From Tenacibaculum sp. Bg11-29 (lineage in GTDB: Bacteria; Bacteroidota; Bacteroidia; Flavobacteriales; Flavobacteriaceae), in assembly GCF_002836595.1 (NCBI RefSeq), contig NZ_PJBB01000003.1, positions 3,436,001-3,500,000 on the forward strand: 64,000 nt of DNA. The letters run 5' to 3'. Positions within the stretch are counted from its first letter, which is position 1, and each line of letters opens with the position of its first letter. Below, piece after piece: positions 16,281 through 24,894 of this stretch. The position numbers and the translations under genes are program-made. The notes beneath the pieces are model-generated. The model ran no database searches. It saw only the letters and a program-made list of their open reading frames with translations, and was not told where the DNA came from.

Positions 16281-16652
16281 ATGTACAGAAATGACAAAGT
16301 AATTAGACGTTACAGTGAACTTTTTAAATTAAAAATTTTAGCCGAACTTACTATCGGTAAACACACAAAGAGCGAACTTTGTAAACTCTACTCTATCGCA
16401 CCTACAACAGTAAATCTGTGGATTAAAAAATACAACCGTAAAGACTTAATGAATACCAGAGTAAAATTGGAAACTAAAGACGAAATATCTAGAATTAAAG
16501 CACTTCAAAAAGAGGTGGAACAACTTAAAAAACTACTCCTTAAAAAGGATCTGGATGCTATGGTACAAGATTCTTATCTAGAAGTAGCAGCAGAAGATCT
16601 AGGTTATAAATCTGTTAATGAACTAAAAAAAAAGCTAAGTATAAAGCCTTAA
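16281..16652 (+). CDS. IS3-family transposase OrfA
   Basis: A 123-residue protein with an N-terminal helix-turn-helix of the IS3/transposase_8 type (LKILAELTIGKHTKSELCK, IAPTTVNLWIKKY) and a leucine-zipper-like coiled coil (IKALQKEVEQLKKLLLKK, about residues 70-90). It binds the element ends and, by -1 frameshifting at the A-run 16625-16634, would be fused to OrfB. Confidence 0.88.
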   Translation: MYRNDKVIRRYSELFKLKILAELTIGKHTKSELCKLYSIAPTTVNLWIKKYNRKDLMNTRVKLETKDEISRIKALQKEVEQLKKLLLKKDLDAMVQDSYLEVAAEDLGYKSVNELKKKLSIKP

Positions 16653-17503
16653 TAAAAACCAAAGAGAAATCTAAGGGGTTTGCTTCTTTAACTACCATAT
16701 CTAATTGTTTTGGACTTAAACGTAATGCTTATTACAAGTATAAAAAAAGAACTGATAAACGTTTAATCCTAGAACAACAGATTATAAATATTGTTAGAAA
16801 AAGACGCAAATCTCTTCCTAGAGAAGTTGTACGTAAACTTATTAGGTCTCTAGATAAAGAGTTCATTAATGCCAATATTAAAATTGGTAGGGACACGTTA
16901 TTTAAAGTACTTAGAAAGTATAAAATGCTTACTCTTAGAAAGAAAACTAGTGCTAGAACAACCAATTCGTATCATCGTTTTTATAAGTACAATAACATTA
17001 TTAAAGACATGAAAATTAATAGACCTAATCAAGTTTAGGTATCTGATATCACATACATTAAAACCATAAAAGGGTTTTGCTATTTGGCTTTAATAACGGA
17101 TATGTATTCTAGGAAAATAGTAGGTTATGATCTTAGTGACAGCTTAGAATTAAAAGGATGCGTGAGAGCACTTAATAAAGCCATTTATCAAGCTAAGAAC
17201 ATTAAACAGCTCATTCATCATTCTGACAGAGGAATACAGTATTGTAGCAATATTTATACACAAATACTTAAAAGAAAAAAGATAGATATTAGTATGACTG
17301 AACAAAATCATTGTTACGAAAATGCCATGGCTGAACGCGTAAACGGAATATTAAAAGACGAATTTTATCTCGATCAAACCTTTGAAAACGTAGCACATGC
17401 AAAGAGGGCTGCAAAAAGTGCAATTAATTTATACAATGAAATAAGATTACACTTATCTTTAAACTATAAAACACCGAATATGGTATACAAATTATCAGCG
17501 TAA
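16625..17503 (+). pseudogene. IS3-family transposase OrfB, amber-interrupted
   Basis: The frame enters from orfA by -1 slippage on A9-G (16625-16634) and reads KKKAKYKALIKTKEKSKG, a helical domain (SLPREVVRKLIRSL), then an rve integrase core. The in-frame TAG at 17036-17038 falls where RPNQVWVSDITYIKT is usual, so a Trp codon has probably mutated to stop just before the first catalytic Asp. The downstream part keeps DITY, HHSDRGIQYCS and the Glu-bearing NAMAERVNGILKDE. The catalytic triad is thus present but is cut off from the N terminus. Confidence 0.85.
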
Positions 17504-17560
17504 AATCAATTTTAACCTGTAGCCGTATTTCAGGACAAGACATTAAAAAACTAGTAAGCA

Positions 17561-18121
17561 TTGAAAAAATTCCTTTTAGAAATACACCAAGTACCCGACA
17601 ATATATTGGATGAATACCTCTCTTATTGGCAAGAATATACCGTACCAAAAAAAACAGTATTATCGGAAAAGGATAAAACGGAATCTTATCTTTATTTTGT
17701 GCAAGAAGGAATTCAAAAGGCTTATTTTCTAAATGACGAAAAACAACACATTCTCTTTTTTTCATATGCCCCATCATTTAGCGGTTTAATGGAGTCATTT
17801 CTCACACAAAACCCATCTAAATATCACCTAGAAACTATTACGTCTAGTAGGTTCCTTCGGATATCTTACAAAAACCACGAAAAACAAATACGAAAACATA
17901 GAGAGCTAGAAACTCTTTTCAGAATTTTTATAGAAAAAATTTTAGTAGGACTAATGGAAAGACACCATCAATTATTAGCTCACAATATTGAAACCAGATT
18001 TAAAACATTCGCAAAAAGAAGTCCTCACTTATTTCAACTAGTAGCACAAAAGGATATTGCCTCCTATTTACGAATCGATGCTACCAATTTTAGTAAACTG
18101 TACAATTCTGTTCAAATTTAA
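17561..18121 (+). CDS. Crp/Fnr-family transcriptional regulator
   Basis: A 186-residue protein with a cyclic nucleotide-binding-like beta-barrel (YFVQEGIQKAYFLNDEKQHILFF) and a short C-terminal helix-turn-helix (VAQKDIASYLRIDATNFSKL). The start is TTG at 17561, 18 bases after the IS3 element, with no in-frame ATG nearby; TTG starts also occur at 33449 and 62853. Without the IS, the start would lie about 28 bases after the attC-like site, the normal spacing here. The SnoaL-like gene follows. Confidence 0.82.
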   Translation: MKKFLLEIHQVPDNILDEYLSYWQEYTVPKKTVLSEKDKTESYLYFVQEGIQKAYFLNDEKQHILFFSYAPSFSGLMESFLTQNPSKYHLETITSSRFLRISYKNHEKQIRKHRELETLFRIFIEKILVGLMERHHQLLAHNIETRFKTFAKRSPHLFQLVAQKDIASYLRIDATNFSKLYNSVQI

Positions 18122-18146
18122 ATCTTGGTAAAAACCAAGATTTAAA
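18117..18146 (+). terminator. Perfect 13-bp hairpin after crp-like gene
   Basis: TTTAAATCTTGGT and ACCAAGATTTAAA form a perfect stem with an AAAA loop, overlapping the stop codon of the regulator gene. The sequence after it is AAGTTTATTTTT, a weak T-rich tail. It probably ends or attenuates transcription before the SnoaL-like gene. Confidence 0.6.
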
Positions 18147-18182
18147 AAGTTTATTTTTCGGAAATTTGTCCTATTATTTAAT

Positions 18183-18587
18183 ATGAAAATTATCATTATG
18201 ACAAACACGAAAATTGTAGAGACATTCTTAAGTGGATTTAATTCCCCTGAAAAACTATCTGAATCAATTGCACTATTAGCTGACGATTATAGATTTAAAG
18301 ACCCAACGAAAGAAAATAATTCGAAGGCGGAATTTTTAGTAACAGCACAAGAATTAGGAAAAGTTTTAACTGGAGTTGAAATTATTAAAGTGGCAGAAAA
18401 TGGTGAATCAGTCGCTGTTCTCTATAATTTCAAATCCGACGTAAAAGGGTTAGAAAATAATTTTGGTTCAGAATGGTTCAGAATAGAAAACGGATTAATT
18501 AAAGAATCACAACTTGTGTATGATGCTACTGAATGGAGGAAAGTGTTTGCAAAAAAAAAAAAAAACTATTGCCACCAACGTATATAA
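18183..18587 (+). CDS. SnoaL/NTF2-like protein, C terminus read from the repeat
   Basis: A small alpha+beta barrel protein (SnoaL-like, PF12680 type): FLSGFNSPEKLSESIALL, DYRFKDPTKEN and EWFRIENGLIKESQLVYD. These folds serve as isomerases, hydrolases or ligand binders; no specific role can be given. The ATG at 18198 is as likely as 18183. A run of 14 A at 18551-18564 codes KKKK and the final residues come from the attC-like repeat, so the native C terminus may have been altered by slippage in the A-run. Confidence 0.7.
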   Translation: MKIIIMTNTKIVETFLSGFNSPEKLSESIALLADDYRFKDPTKENNSKAEFLVTAQELGKVLTGVEIIKVAENGESVAVLYNFKSDVKGLENNFGSEWFRIENGLIKESQLVYDATEWRKVFAKKKKNYCHQRI

Positions 18588-18699
18588 AGAATAGCAGTTA
18601 AGAGCTAAATCTAAAGTTAGTTCTTAACTGTTATCTTTGTTTTAAATTGAAAAATAGTATACATTAATTTGCTACTTTTCATATACAAAACCGTTGTAA
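18571..18699 (+). repeat. attC-like repeat
   Basis: The left end CCACCAACGTATAT (18572-18585) mirrors the right end CATATACAAAACCGTTGTAA (to 18699). The inner arms GTATATAAAGAATAGCA and GCTACTTTTCATATAC pair with two mismatches. A central hairpin GTTAAGA/TCTTAAC fills the middle. The length of 129 bp matches the other copies. The 3' end of the SnoaL-like frame overlaps it. Confidence 0.65.
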
Positions 18700-18736
18700 A
18701 ACATTTAAGAACTCCATCGAATGCCTCTTCCATGAT

Positions 18737-19411
18737 TTAAAAACTATTTAAAACTATTTTCCTTAAACGAATGCTTATAGGGATTTCATAATCACCAATA
18801 ATAATTTGATTTTCTATAATTTTATCTACTTTGAATTTTGAAACTATATATGACTTATGCGTTTGAATAAAACTACCTTCTGGTAATTGGTCTTTAAAAC
18901 TCTTTAAAGACATATGTGTAATAATGGTTTCTTCTGGTGTTACTACTTTAATATAATTTTGCATTCCTTCCACAAATAAAATATCGTTTAAGTTTACCTT
19001 TTTAAGCTGTTTTTCACTTTTCAAAAACAGTACTTTGGCTTCAGTTTTATGACTGTAATAGTTATTAACTTTATTAACTGCCAGTAAAAAACGCTCAAAT
19101 GAAATTGGCTTTACTAAATAATCTAAAACGTTATATGTGAAACTTTCCAGAGCATACTCCTCATATGCAGTTGTCATAATAACTGAAGGGGAGTTTTTTA
19201 AGCCTTTTAACCAATCAATACCTGAAACTATGGGCATATTGATATCTAGAAAAACTAAATCGATTTGATTCTCTTCTAGATAATGGTTTGCTTGCAACAC
19301 ATTCTTACATAAAGCAATAACATTTAAAAACGAAATCTCTTTACAATAGTCTGCAATGCCTTCTCTAGCAATAGGCTCATCATCGATAATTAAACAATTG
19401 AGTTGTTTCAT
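18737..19411 (-). CDS. LytTR-family response regulator
   Basis: A 224-residue protein with a receiver domain (IIDDEPIAREGI, phospho-acceptor Asp in LVFLDINMP about residue 55, TTAYEEYALESF, KPISFERFL) and a C-terminal LytTR DNA-binding domain (ILFVEGMQNYIKVVT, FIQTHKSYIVSKFKVDKI). It starts 7 bases after the stop of the sensor kinase gene and is cotranscribed with it. The pair is on the - strand, opposite to nearly all neighbours, and diverges from the hydrolase gene at 20582. Confidence 0.92.
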   Translation of the reverse strand: MKQLNCLIIDDEPIAREGIADYCKEISFLNVIALCKNVLQANHYLEENQIDLVFLDINMPIVSGIDWLKGLKNSPSVIMTTAYEEYALESFTYNVLDYLVKPISFERFLLAVNKVNNYYSHKTEAKVLFLKSEKQLKKVNLNDILFVEGMQNYIKVVTPEETIITHMSLKSFKDQLPEGSFIQTHKSYIVSKFKVDKIIENQIIIGDYEIPISIRLRKIVLNSF

Positions 19412-19418
19412 ATTAATA

Positions 19419-20450
19419 TTATAAACTAATATATAGGTTTACTATATGATTACATTTGTTTTTTTTAATGTCCAATTGGTGTTTATCTGGGTATAATAAT
19501 GATAACCGTTTTTTTACATTGACCAGCCCTATTCCACCAATTCTATTCTCATATATTGATTCATCATAACTATTTACTACATTGAGGTGAATCTTCCTTT
19601 CTGCTTCTTCAATTTTAATTCTAATGATATTTGCATTACTATCTATATGATTACTACAATGTTTAAAAGCATTTTCAATAAAAGGAATAAGTAATAAGGG
19701 AGCTATTTTTAATTTCGAGTTTCCTGATTTAATATCATAATTCAATTGAATATCTGAACCCCTTCGAGTTTTTTCAATTTTTATATACTTCATTACGAAG
19801 TCTAATTCTTTTTCTAACAAAATATGAGTGTTACTTTCGTAGAGTTGATACCTTAATAAGTCAGAAAACTGGTGTAAAGTCTCTTTCGCTAAGGTATCGT
19901 TTTTACCAATTAAATGATAAACACTATTAATACCATTAAATAAAAAATGAGGGTTTAATTGTGCTTTTAAATATTTTAATTCTGTTTTATAGTTTTCTTC
20001 TAACAAAGCCTGGTTTAATTTTTCTGATTTTTTGTATTCAAATTTCAGAATATAGTAAAACCCCGCAATACTGTATAGTATATGAACGATTGTATTAGTG
20101 TTAAAATTTGCATCTATTGGCTGGTCATTTACACCGTAAAAATTAAGAAGCAAATAATCAAAATAAGCTTCAGTTAAAGAAACTAAAAGAATTATAAAAA
20201 TCGAAACTACATAAAACATCCTTTTTTTATCTTGAATATATATTTTTGGAAACAACCAAAAAATTTGTAAGTAAAACAAAAGAGCATTAAAAAAAAGTCC
20301 GTAGAGATATGCATATTGAAAACTACCTGAATCATAAGTAAACCCATTCCAATTAAGCTTAGTAGCAAAAGCTATTAACCAATAGTTAAATAGCCAAAAC
20401 AGAATATGTCCAGCGAATAAAGTTGTTTTAGTTGTATTTAATTTACGCAT
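19419..20450 (-). CDS. LytS/YpdA-type sensor histidine kinase
   Basis: A 343-residue membrane kinase with four hydrophobic helices in the first 140 residues, a His_kinase motif LKAQLNPHFLFNGINSVYHL (phospho-acceptor His about residue 168) and a HATPase domain with the N box LLIPFIENAFKHC and a Gly-rich GGIGLVNVKKRL. It should phosphorylate the LytTR regulator encoded just downstream. The signal is unknown; there is no large extracytoplasmic domain. Confidence 0.92.
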   Translation of the reverse strand: MRKLNTTKTTLFAGHILFWLFNYWLIAFATKLNWNGFTYDSGSFQYAYLYGLFFNALLFYLQIFWLFPKIYIQDKKRMFYVVSIFIILLVSLTEAYFDYLLLNFYGVNDQPIDANFNTNTIVHILYSIAGFYYILKFEYKKSEKLNQALLEENYKTELKYLKAQLNPHFLFNGINSVYHLIGKNDTLAKETLHQFSDLLRYQLYESNTHILLEKELDFVMKYIKIEKTRRGSDIQLNYDIKSGNSKLKIAPLLLIPFIENAFKHCSNHIDSNANIIRIKIEEAERKIHLNVVNSYDESIYENRIGGIGLVNVKKRLSLLYPDKHQLDIKKNKCNHIVNLYISL

Positions 20451-20581
20451 ATTAACAAAGAAACATATAATTTATTAATGCTATGTTAATTTTCTACGTT
20501 CATCACTAACTATCCAACGGTTATCAAATTATTATTTTTTTAAGTGTCTTTTTCTCTTTTTTTGTCTCAAAACAAAATAAC

Positions 20582-21463
20582 ATGAAAAATACAAACAGAT
20601 TAAATTTAATTATTTGCACTATTTTATTCACCTCCTTTTTGTCTTGTAATAATGATGATGACACTCCTAAATCTTCAAACACATTTGATGAAGTTTTAGA
20701 TATTGCTAAATTTTATGGAAATTTAGAAGGAGACATTGTAGTCATTCATGCTCAGGGAGGCCCTGGACTTGAACTTGATGACGATGAAGCTTCAAATCAA
20801 ATAGTAACTGAACTAGGAATTCAATCAGCATTGTATGTCATGGTGCATCAGGTACAAACAAAAAACCCAATGCTATTCACAGGTTCTGATATTACTTTTG
20901 AGCAAGCAAAAGAGTATGATTTACAAAGTGTCTCTAATATAAAACGTGTTGTTGATTTCTTCAATAATCAACAAGGAAAAACAGTCTATGTCCTTGGGGT
21001 TTCGTATGGTTGTTTAATTGTCCAAGAATTGATAGCTACATATGGAGTTGATATTGCTGATGGCTATCTTATACTAGGTAATCGCCTAAATGTGGATGAC
21101 GCTGCTTGGCAAGCTCTTAGTGAAGGTGAATTTCCATATCATGTCTATGACAATGATGGCAATTATACAATTGAATTAGACAATGATCCTAATAATGATA
21201 ACATAGAAGAAAGAAATATGGGGAAATTACTTGCAGGATTAGCATTTAACCGGTATACTGATAAACTCAACAGCATTTCAAGCCTTTCAAAAGTAACCTA
21301 TGTTTATGGTGATAGAGACGAGGTAGCTGGACCACTTTCAAAACAAGAAGTTCAATTTTTAAATGATAAAGGTGCGAATGTAATTCTGGTTGAAGGTGCA
21401 GGTCATGATGATGCAATAGGTGAAGGTGCAGGTCTATTAAAAGAAATCTTTGGAATAGAATAA
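20582..21463 (+). CDS. Alpha/beta hydrolase lipoprotein
   Basis: A 293-residue lipoprotein (signal ending FLSCNNDDD). The alpha/beta hydrolase fold is indicated by IVVIHAQGGPG (oxyanion loop), the nucleophile elbow VLGVSYGCLI (Ser about residue 143), an acidic residue in VYGDRDEVAG and the catalytic His in VEGAGHDDA. It is probably exported and membrane-anchored. It is divergent from the kinase/LytTR pair over a 131-base intergenic region and starts a three-gene run with a barrel protein and an M23 peptidase. Confidence 0.8.
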   Translation: MKNTNRLNLIICTILFTSFLSCNNDDDTPKSSNTFDEVLDIAKFYGNLEGDIVVIHAQGGPGLELDDDEASNQIVTELGIQSALYVMVHQVQTKNPMLFTGSDITFEQAKEYDLQSVSNIKRVVDFFNNQQGKTVYVLGVSYGCLIVQELIATYGVDIADGYLILGNRLNVDDAAWQALSEGEFPYHVYDNDGNYTIELDNDPNNDNIEERNMGKLLAGLAFNRYTDKLNSISSLSKVTYVYGDRDEVAGPLSKQEVQFLNDKGANVILVEGAGHDDAIGEGAGLLKEIFGIE

Positions 21464-21525
21464 TACGCTTAAAAAAAGTAAAATTTAAAAAAACATCTAT
21501 TTCTAAATTTATTACCATAATCCTC

Positions 21526-22233
21526 ATGAATAAAATCATTCTATCTTTAATTTTTCTATTGTCAATTACAAATACCTTGGCTCAAGAAGTTTCTCAAACT
21601 AAAAAAAGTAGTATAGAATTTTCAACGGGTTACACTATTGGCTATTTAAAAAATTTAACATTTGCACCTATTTCACGTTATGACTACAATGCATTAAACT
21701 ATCAATTAAAATATACGCGTATTACTAAAAGAGAAAAGCTTTTTGAAGTGCAACTAGATTATTTAAATTCTGAATTAGAAACCAATATAATTCCAGAGCC
21801 TAATCCTCAATATTCAAAAATTGTACTAAATTTTTCTTCATTGAAACAAGTTTATAAAAATGAGAAGCTTAAAATACATTTAGGCTTACAGACTCAAACT
21901 AATGTATCTTCTTTTAACGACTGGAAACAATATGATTTTCAACAAAAACTTGGAATAGCTGGTCGCTTTACTTTTCAGATAGATGACAAACAATCATTAT
22001 CATCTAAATTAACAATTCCATTGGTTATGTGGAGAACTTCAACTTTCGAAGAAAATTTTTACTCAATAGGGAAATACCAAAGTGTTTTATGGAGTACGGA
22101 ATACAAATACACGCTGTCAAAAAACTTAGATGTAAAAGCAGATTATAACTTCAATTATGATAGGCTTCAAATATCTAATGCTTTCAGAGAATTACAACAT
22201 CAAATTAACATAGGAATTAACTATAAATTTTAA
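21526..22233 (+). CDS. Outer membrane beta-barrel-like protein
   Basis: A 235-residue protein with a cleavable signal (ending NTLAQEV), repeated amphipathic strands (LNYQLKYTRITKREKLFEVQ, LWSTEYKYTLSKNLDVKADY) and a terminal Phe (INIGINYKF). It is likely a small outer membrane barrel of unknown function. It is followed by the M23 peptidase gene after 2 bases, so the two share a transcript. Confidence 0.65.
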   Translation: MNKIILSLIFLLSITNTLAQEVSQTKKSSIEFSTGYTIGYLKNLTFAPISRYDYNALNYQLKYTRITKREKLFEVQLDYLNSELETNIIPEPNPQYSKIVLNFSSLKQVYKNEKLKIHLGLQTQTNVSSFNDWKQYDFQQKLGIAGRFTFQIDDKQSLSSKLTIPLVMWRTSTFEENFYSIGKYQSVLWSTEYKYTLSKNLDVKADYNFNYDRLQISNAFRELQHQINIGINYKF

Positions 22234-22235
22234 TT

Positions 22236-22952
22236 ATGAAACATCTAAAAATAGTAGCCTATATTTTAGTTATAACATCTTGCACAGATACTTTAATGGG
22301 TGATGAAGGAAAACTAGACGAAGACATTTATCTAAATTACCAAACTGTAACAGACTTAGAATTGCCTTTTGAAGACGAATGGTTTGTGGTTAATGGTGGA
22401 AAAACGCATTTTGAAGGTGCTCATCATTTTACTAGTCGCGGTGGAGGCGAACGATATGCAATTGATTTTCTTATCGTACAGGATACAATATTACCTGATG
22501 GAACCGTAAGAAAGAAAAATTACACAGGAGATTGGAGGCAAAAAGAAAATCATTATTGTTTTGGAAAACGCTTAAATGCGCCTGCTGATGGAAAAATAAT
22601 AAAAGTTGTAAATACTATTGATGATAATCAAGTTGGCACTACTAATAATAATCAACCTGGTGGTAATTATATTATTATAGACCATTTAAACGGCGAAACA
22701 TCAATATTTGCACACTTAAAAAAAGGATCTATTATAGTTACTCAAGGTGATACTGTAGTTAAAGGTCAAGAAGTCGGTCAGACTGGGAATAGTGGTTCTT
22801 CCGATAGGCCACACTTACATTATCAGTTACAAGGGACATCAGGTCAATTAGGAGGATTAGGCCTTCCTGCTCAATTTTTGAATTATTATGAAGACGATAT
22901 ACTTGTAGAACGAGGGGATCCAGTAAGAAACCAAGAAGTTAGAAGAAACTAA
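22236..22952 (+). CDS. M23-family peptidase lipoprotein
   Basis: A 238-residue lipoprotein (signal ending VITSCTD). The LytM/M23 metallopeptidase fold is shown by HHFTSRGGGERYAIDF (zinc His and Asp), ADGKIIKV, NYIIIDHLNGETSIFAHL and the HLHYQ motif preceded by GQTGNSGSSDRP. It may cleave peptidoglycan cross-links or a periplasmic peptide. It is the last gene of the run from 20582 and is followed 9 bases later by a repeat half site. Confidence 0.85.
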   Translation: MKHLKIVAYILVITSCTDTLMGDEGKLDEDIYLNYQTVTDLELPFEDEWFVVNGGKTHFEGAHHFTSRGGGERYAIDFLIVQDTILPDGTVRKKNYTGDWRQKENHYCFGKRLNAPADGKIIKVVNTIDDNQVGTTNNNQPGGNYIIIDHLNGETSIFAHLKKGSIIVTQGDTVVKGQEVGQTGNSGSSDRPHLHYQLQGTSGQLGGLGLPAQFLNYYEDDILVERGDPVRNQEVRRN

Positions 22953-22955
22953 AAA

Positions 22956-22976
22956 ACGTGTGCTAACAATCTACCT
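22956..22976 (+). repeat. attC-like left half site
   Basis: CGTGTGCTAACAATCTACC carries the GTGCTAAC motif seen at 13026-13033 and at the left ends of the other repeats, but no arm or right half follows: the next gene starts at 22985. It is taken as a remnant of a cassette boundary. Confidence 0.45.
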
Positions 22977-22984
22977 ATGAAAAA

Positions 22985-23734
22985 ATGAGCAGAATAGTTA
23001 TGAGCATATTGATTATTGGGCTTATTGGGCTTGCGGTCTTTTTGATGATCTCAAAAATAAAATTGATTCTCTCAAAGATAAAAAGTGAGTCAAAAAAAGA
23101 AGAATTTGAATCAATAAAACACTCTAAAGTATCAGCTGAGCAGTTTGTAAAAACAATTGATTCATTAGGGTATTTTAAATATGCTGATCAAAGGAATATT
23201 GAGAAGTTAAAGCAGGATCATTTAGAAAGTTTTCGACACGGAGGTTCTTGGGGTGGAATATGGGATGATGAAACTAATTTACCGCTCGGCTTAAGGCACT
23301 ACTTCTGTGATGGAGAATCTGTGTTTGAACATGGTGGCTTTACAGGAATGCTAGAAGAGATGAATTCAACTTTTAATAAAATCGGGTTTAATTTAAGTAT
23401 TGATAGTCATTTTGATGAATGGGATAGTAAAAATGATTGGATAAACCATACAATAACATTAAACGGAACCGACTATGTGATTTTTAAAAACTTCAAAGGT
23501 TACGGTTGAGGAGAAGCGGTTCAAAGACTAGCTGAAATATTGAATACCGAGTTTGAGAAACAAAAAATTGACGAGAAAATTTACTTGATAAATGGAGGCA
23601 ATGACGGTGAGTTGATTTTCTTAAATGATGAACTTTACAGATACTTCTACAACACTTATATTAACAAACAAAGGAAACCACTTGAAGTGAAAGAATGGAC
23701 AAAAGTTATGGAAATAAAAGAAATGAAACAATAA
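22985..23734 (+). pseudogene. Hypothetical membrane-anchored protein interrupted by TGA
   Basis: One frame codes an N-terminal hydrophobic helix (about residues 3-25), then a soluble domain with SLGYFKYADQRNIEKLKQ, GGSWGGIWDDETNLPLG and HFDEWDSKNDWINH. A TGA at 23507-23509 interrupts it within FKGYG-stop-GEAVQRLAEILN, and the same frame then runs on for 75 codons to 23734. The context (GYG_GEA) suggests an original Trp codon TGG. The two parts together make a 249-residue protein of a family seen in Bacteroidetes without known function. Readthrough cannot be excluded. Confidence 0.7.
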
Positions 23735-23742
23735 TAAAATAC

Positions 23743-23830
23743 AGGTAACACCGTGCATAATTAATTGCTAGTACAAGCTTATTTGCGAATTTAGTTGTTG
23801 AAATACGAAACGAAATCCTTTCAAGATTTT
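23743..23830 (+). repeat. Decayed attC-like repeat, left two thirds
   Basis: GGTAACACCGTGCATAATTA and the following TTGCTAGTACAAGCTTATTTG closely follow the repeat at 3631-3766 (TAACACCGTGTATAATTA), and GAATTTAGTTGTTGAAATACG follows the central part. The right arm with ATACAC and GTTAGCA is missing. Confidence 0.6.
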
Positions 23831-23866
23831 AATCAGATTATATATTGAAACTTGTAATAAAAAATT

Positions 23867-23956
23867 ATGGTATCAACATCAAACAATTTATTGCAAGACT
23901 TATTAGAGCTTACTCGTGAAAATCTAAACATCGTAGAAAATTTAAACAATGAAAAA
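23867..23956 (+). pseudogene. N-terminal fragment of a DinB-like protein
   Basis: An ATG at 23867 begins STSNNLLQDLLELTRENLNI and VENLNNE, which resembles the first helix of DinB/DUF1569-type four-helix proteins. The frame then runs into the start of the PD40 relic. The rest of the domain is missing, so this is a fragment. The identification rests on a short stretch and is tentative. Confidence 0.35.
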
Positions 23957-24846
23957 TTACAACTTTATATTTTTAGTACTTGTATTAACTTTATTTTTAA
24001 ATGCCTGTAAAAATAAAAAACAGCACTCAATAACTAGTGATTCATCAACTACAGAAAACCTCTATTTTGGACAAAAACCACCAGGTTTAATTCCATAAAT
24101 TTTGCTTCTGAAATTATTAGGAATGCATCGAATATTTCGTTTTCTCCTGATTTTGATGAAGTATATTTTTCGGCTGGTAAAAAAGATGAAAAAAAATATA
24201 TCTATTTCTCAAAATTTAAAGGTAATAAATGGACTCCCGTTAAAAGAACAAATTTCACCAATGGAGGTAAAAATGAGGAATTATATCCATTCGTTAGCCT
24301 TATTGACAAAAGGATTTACTTCACAGCTTTGGATTCTATTTTTTCGAATGATAAAATTTGGTACGTAAACCGTTTAGAGGATTCCTGGAGTGATGCTATA
24401 CAACTTGATTCACCTATTAATGATGACATAGTGTTTATCTTAATCAAGCTAAAAACGGAGATTTTTTTATACAAATATTTCAAATGGAAAAACGTACTAT
24501 GCTCAAAATAAAAATGGTGAATTTCCCGAAGTACAGGAAGTTGAACTTGAATTTGGTCATCACGGGTTTATTTCCCCATCTTAAGAGTATTTACTGGTAC
24601 AGGATCGAAACAAAGAAAATGAAAAAAGGCCTCGATATTTATGTCTGCTTTAAGGAAAAAGACGGGATATAGACAAAACCAATTAGCTTAGGAAATGAAA
24701 TAAATTCTAATTTTAACGAAGTGAGTCCGAGTATCACGCCAAATGATAAATATATGTTTTTTGGAAGAGACCAAGAAGACGGGACAGGAAATTTGTATTG
24801 GGTGAGCACAGAAATTATTGATAAGTTAAGACCAGTTGATTTTTAA
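23949..24846 (+). pseudogene. PD40 beta-propeller lipoprotein, multiply frameshifted
   Basis: The ATG at 23949 begins a lipoprotein signal ([20 protein letters not shown]). Joining frames gives PD40/TolB-like propeller segments: SNISFSPDFDEVYFSAG, KNEELYPFVSLIDKRIYFTA, NKIWYVNRLEDSWSDAIQL, EFGHHGFISPS and NEVSPSITPNDKYMFFGRD, ending EIIDKLRPVDF. At least four frameshifts or stops (near 24096, 24432, 24580, 24671) interrupt it. Intact homologues in Bacteroidetes are about 300 residues and periplasmic; this copy is not functional. Confidence 0.78.
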
Positions 24847-24894
24847 GAAGTAACAATAAATTTTGAACACATAATTTTAAAACTAACTTAACAT

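Larger units (their letters stand above)
16242..17542 (+). mobile_element. IS3-family insertion sequence, 1301 bp, defective
   Basis: The ends are TGACCCGTCCTGAAAT (16242) and the complement of TGTCTTGTCCTGAAAT (to 17542), giving TG...CA termini and imperfect inverted repeats of about 25 bp that include GGCTACA. A 3-bp direct repeat TTA (16239-16241 and 17543-17545) flanks it, the expected target duplication. It carries orfA and orfB in the usual -1 frame relation. A TAG codon in orfB makes it probably non-autonomous. A 44-bp solo right end occurs at 24997-25040. Confidence 0.88.

Noticed and set aside
16246..17538. Alternative IS3 boundaries with a GAC duplication
   Set aside because: TG...CA ends at 16242 and 17542 with a TTA duplication fit the family better, and the solo copy at 25040 ends at the same base.
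23507..23509. Selenocysteine or recoded TGA
   Set aside because: No SECIS-like structure or selenoprotein family match is evident; a Trp-to-stop mutation is simpler.
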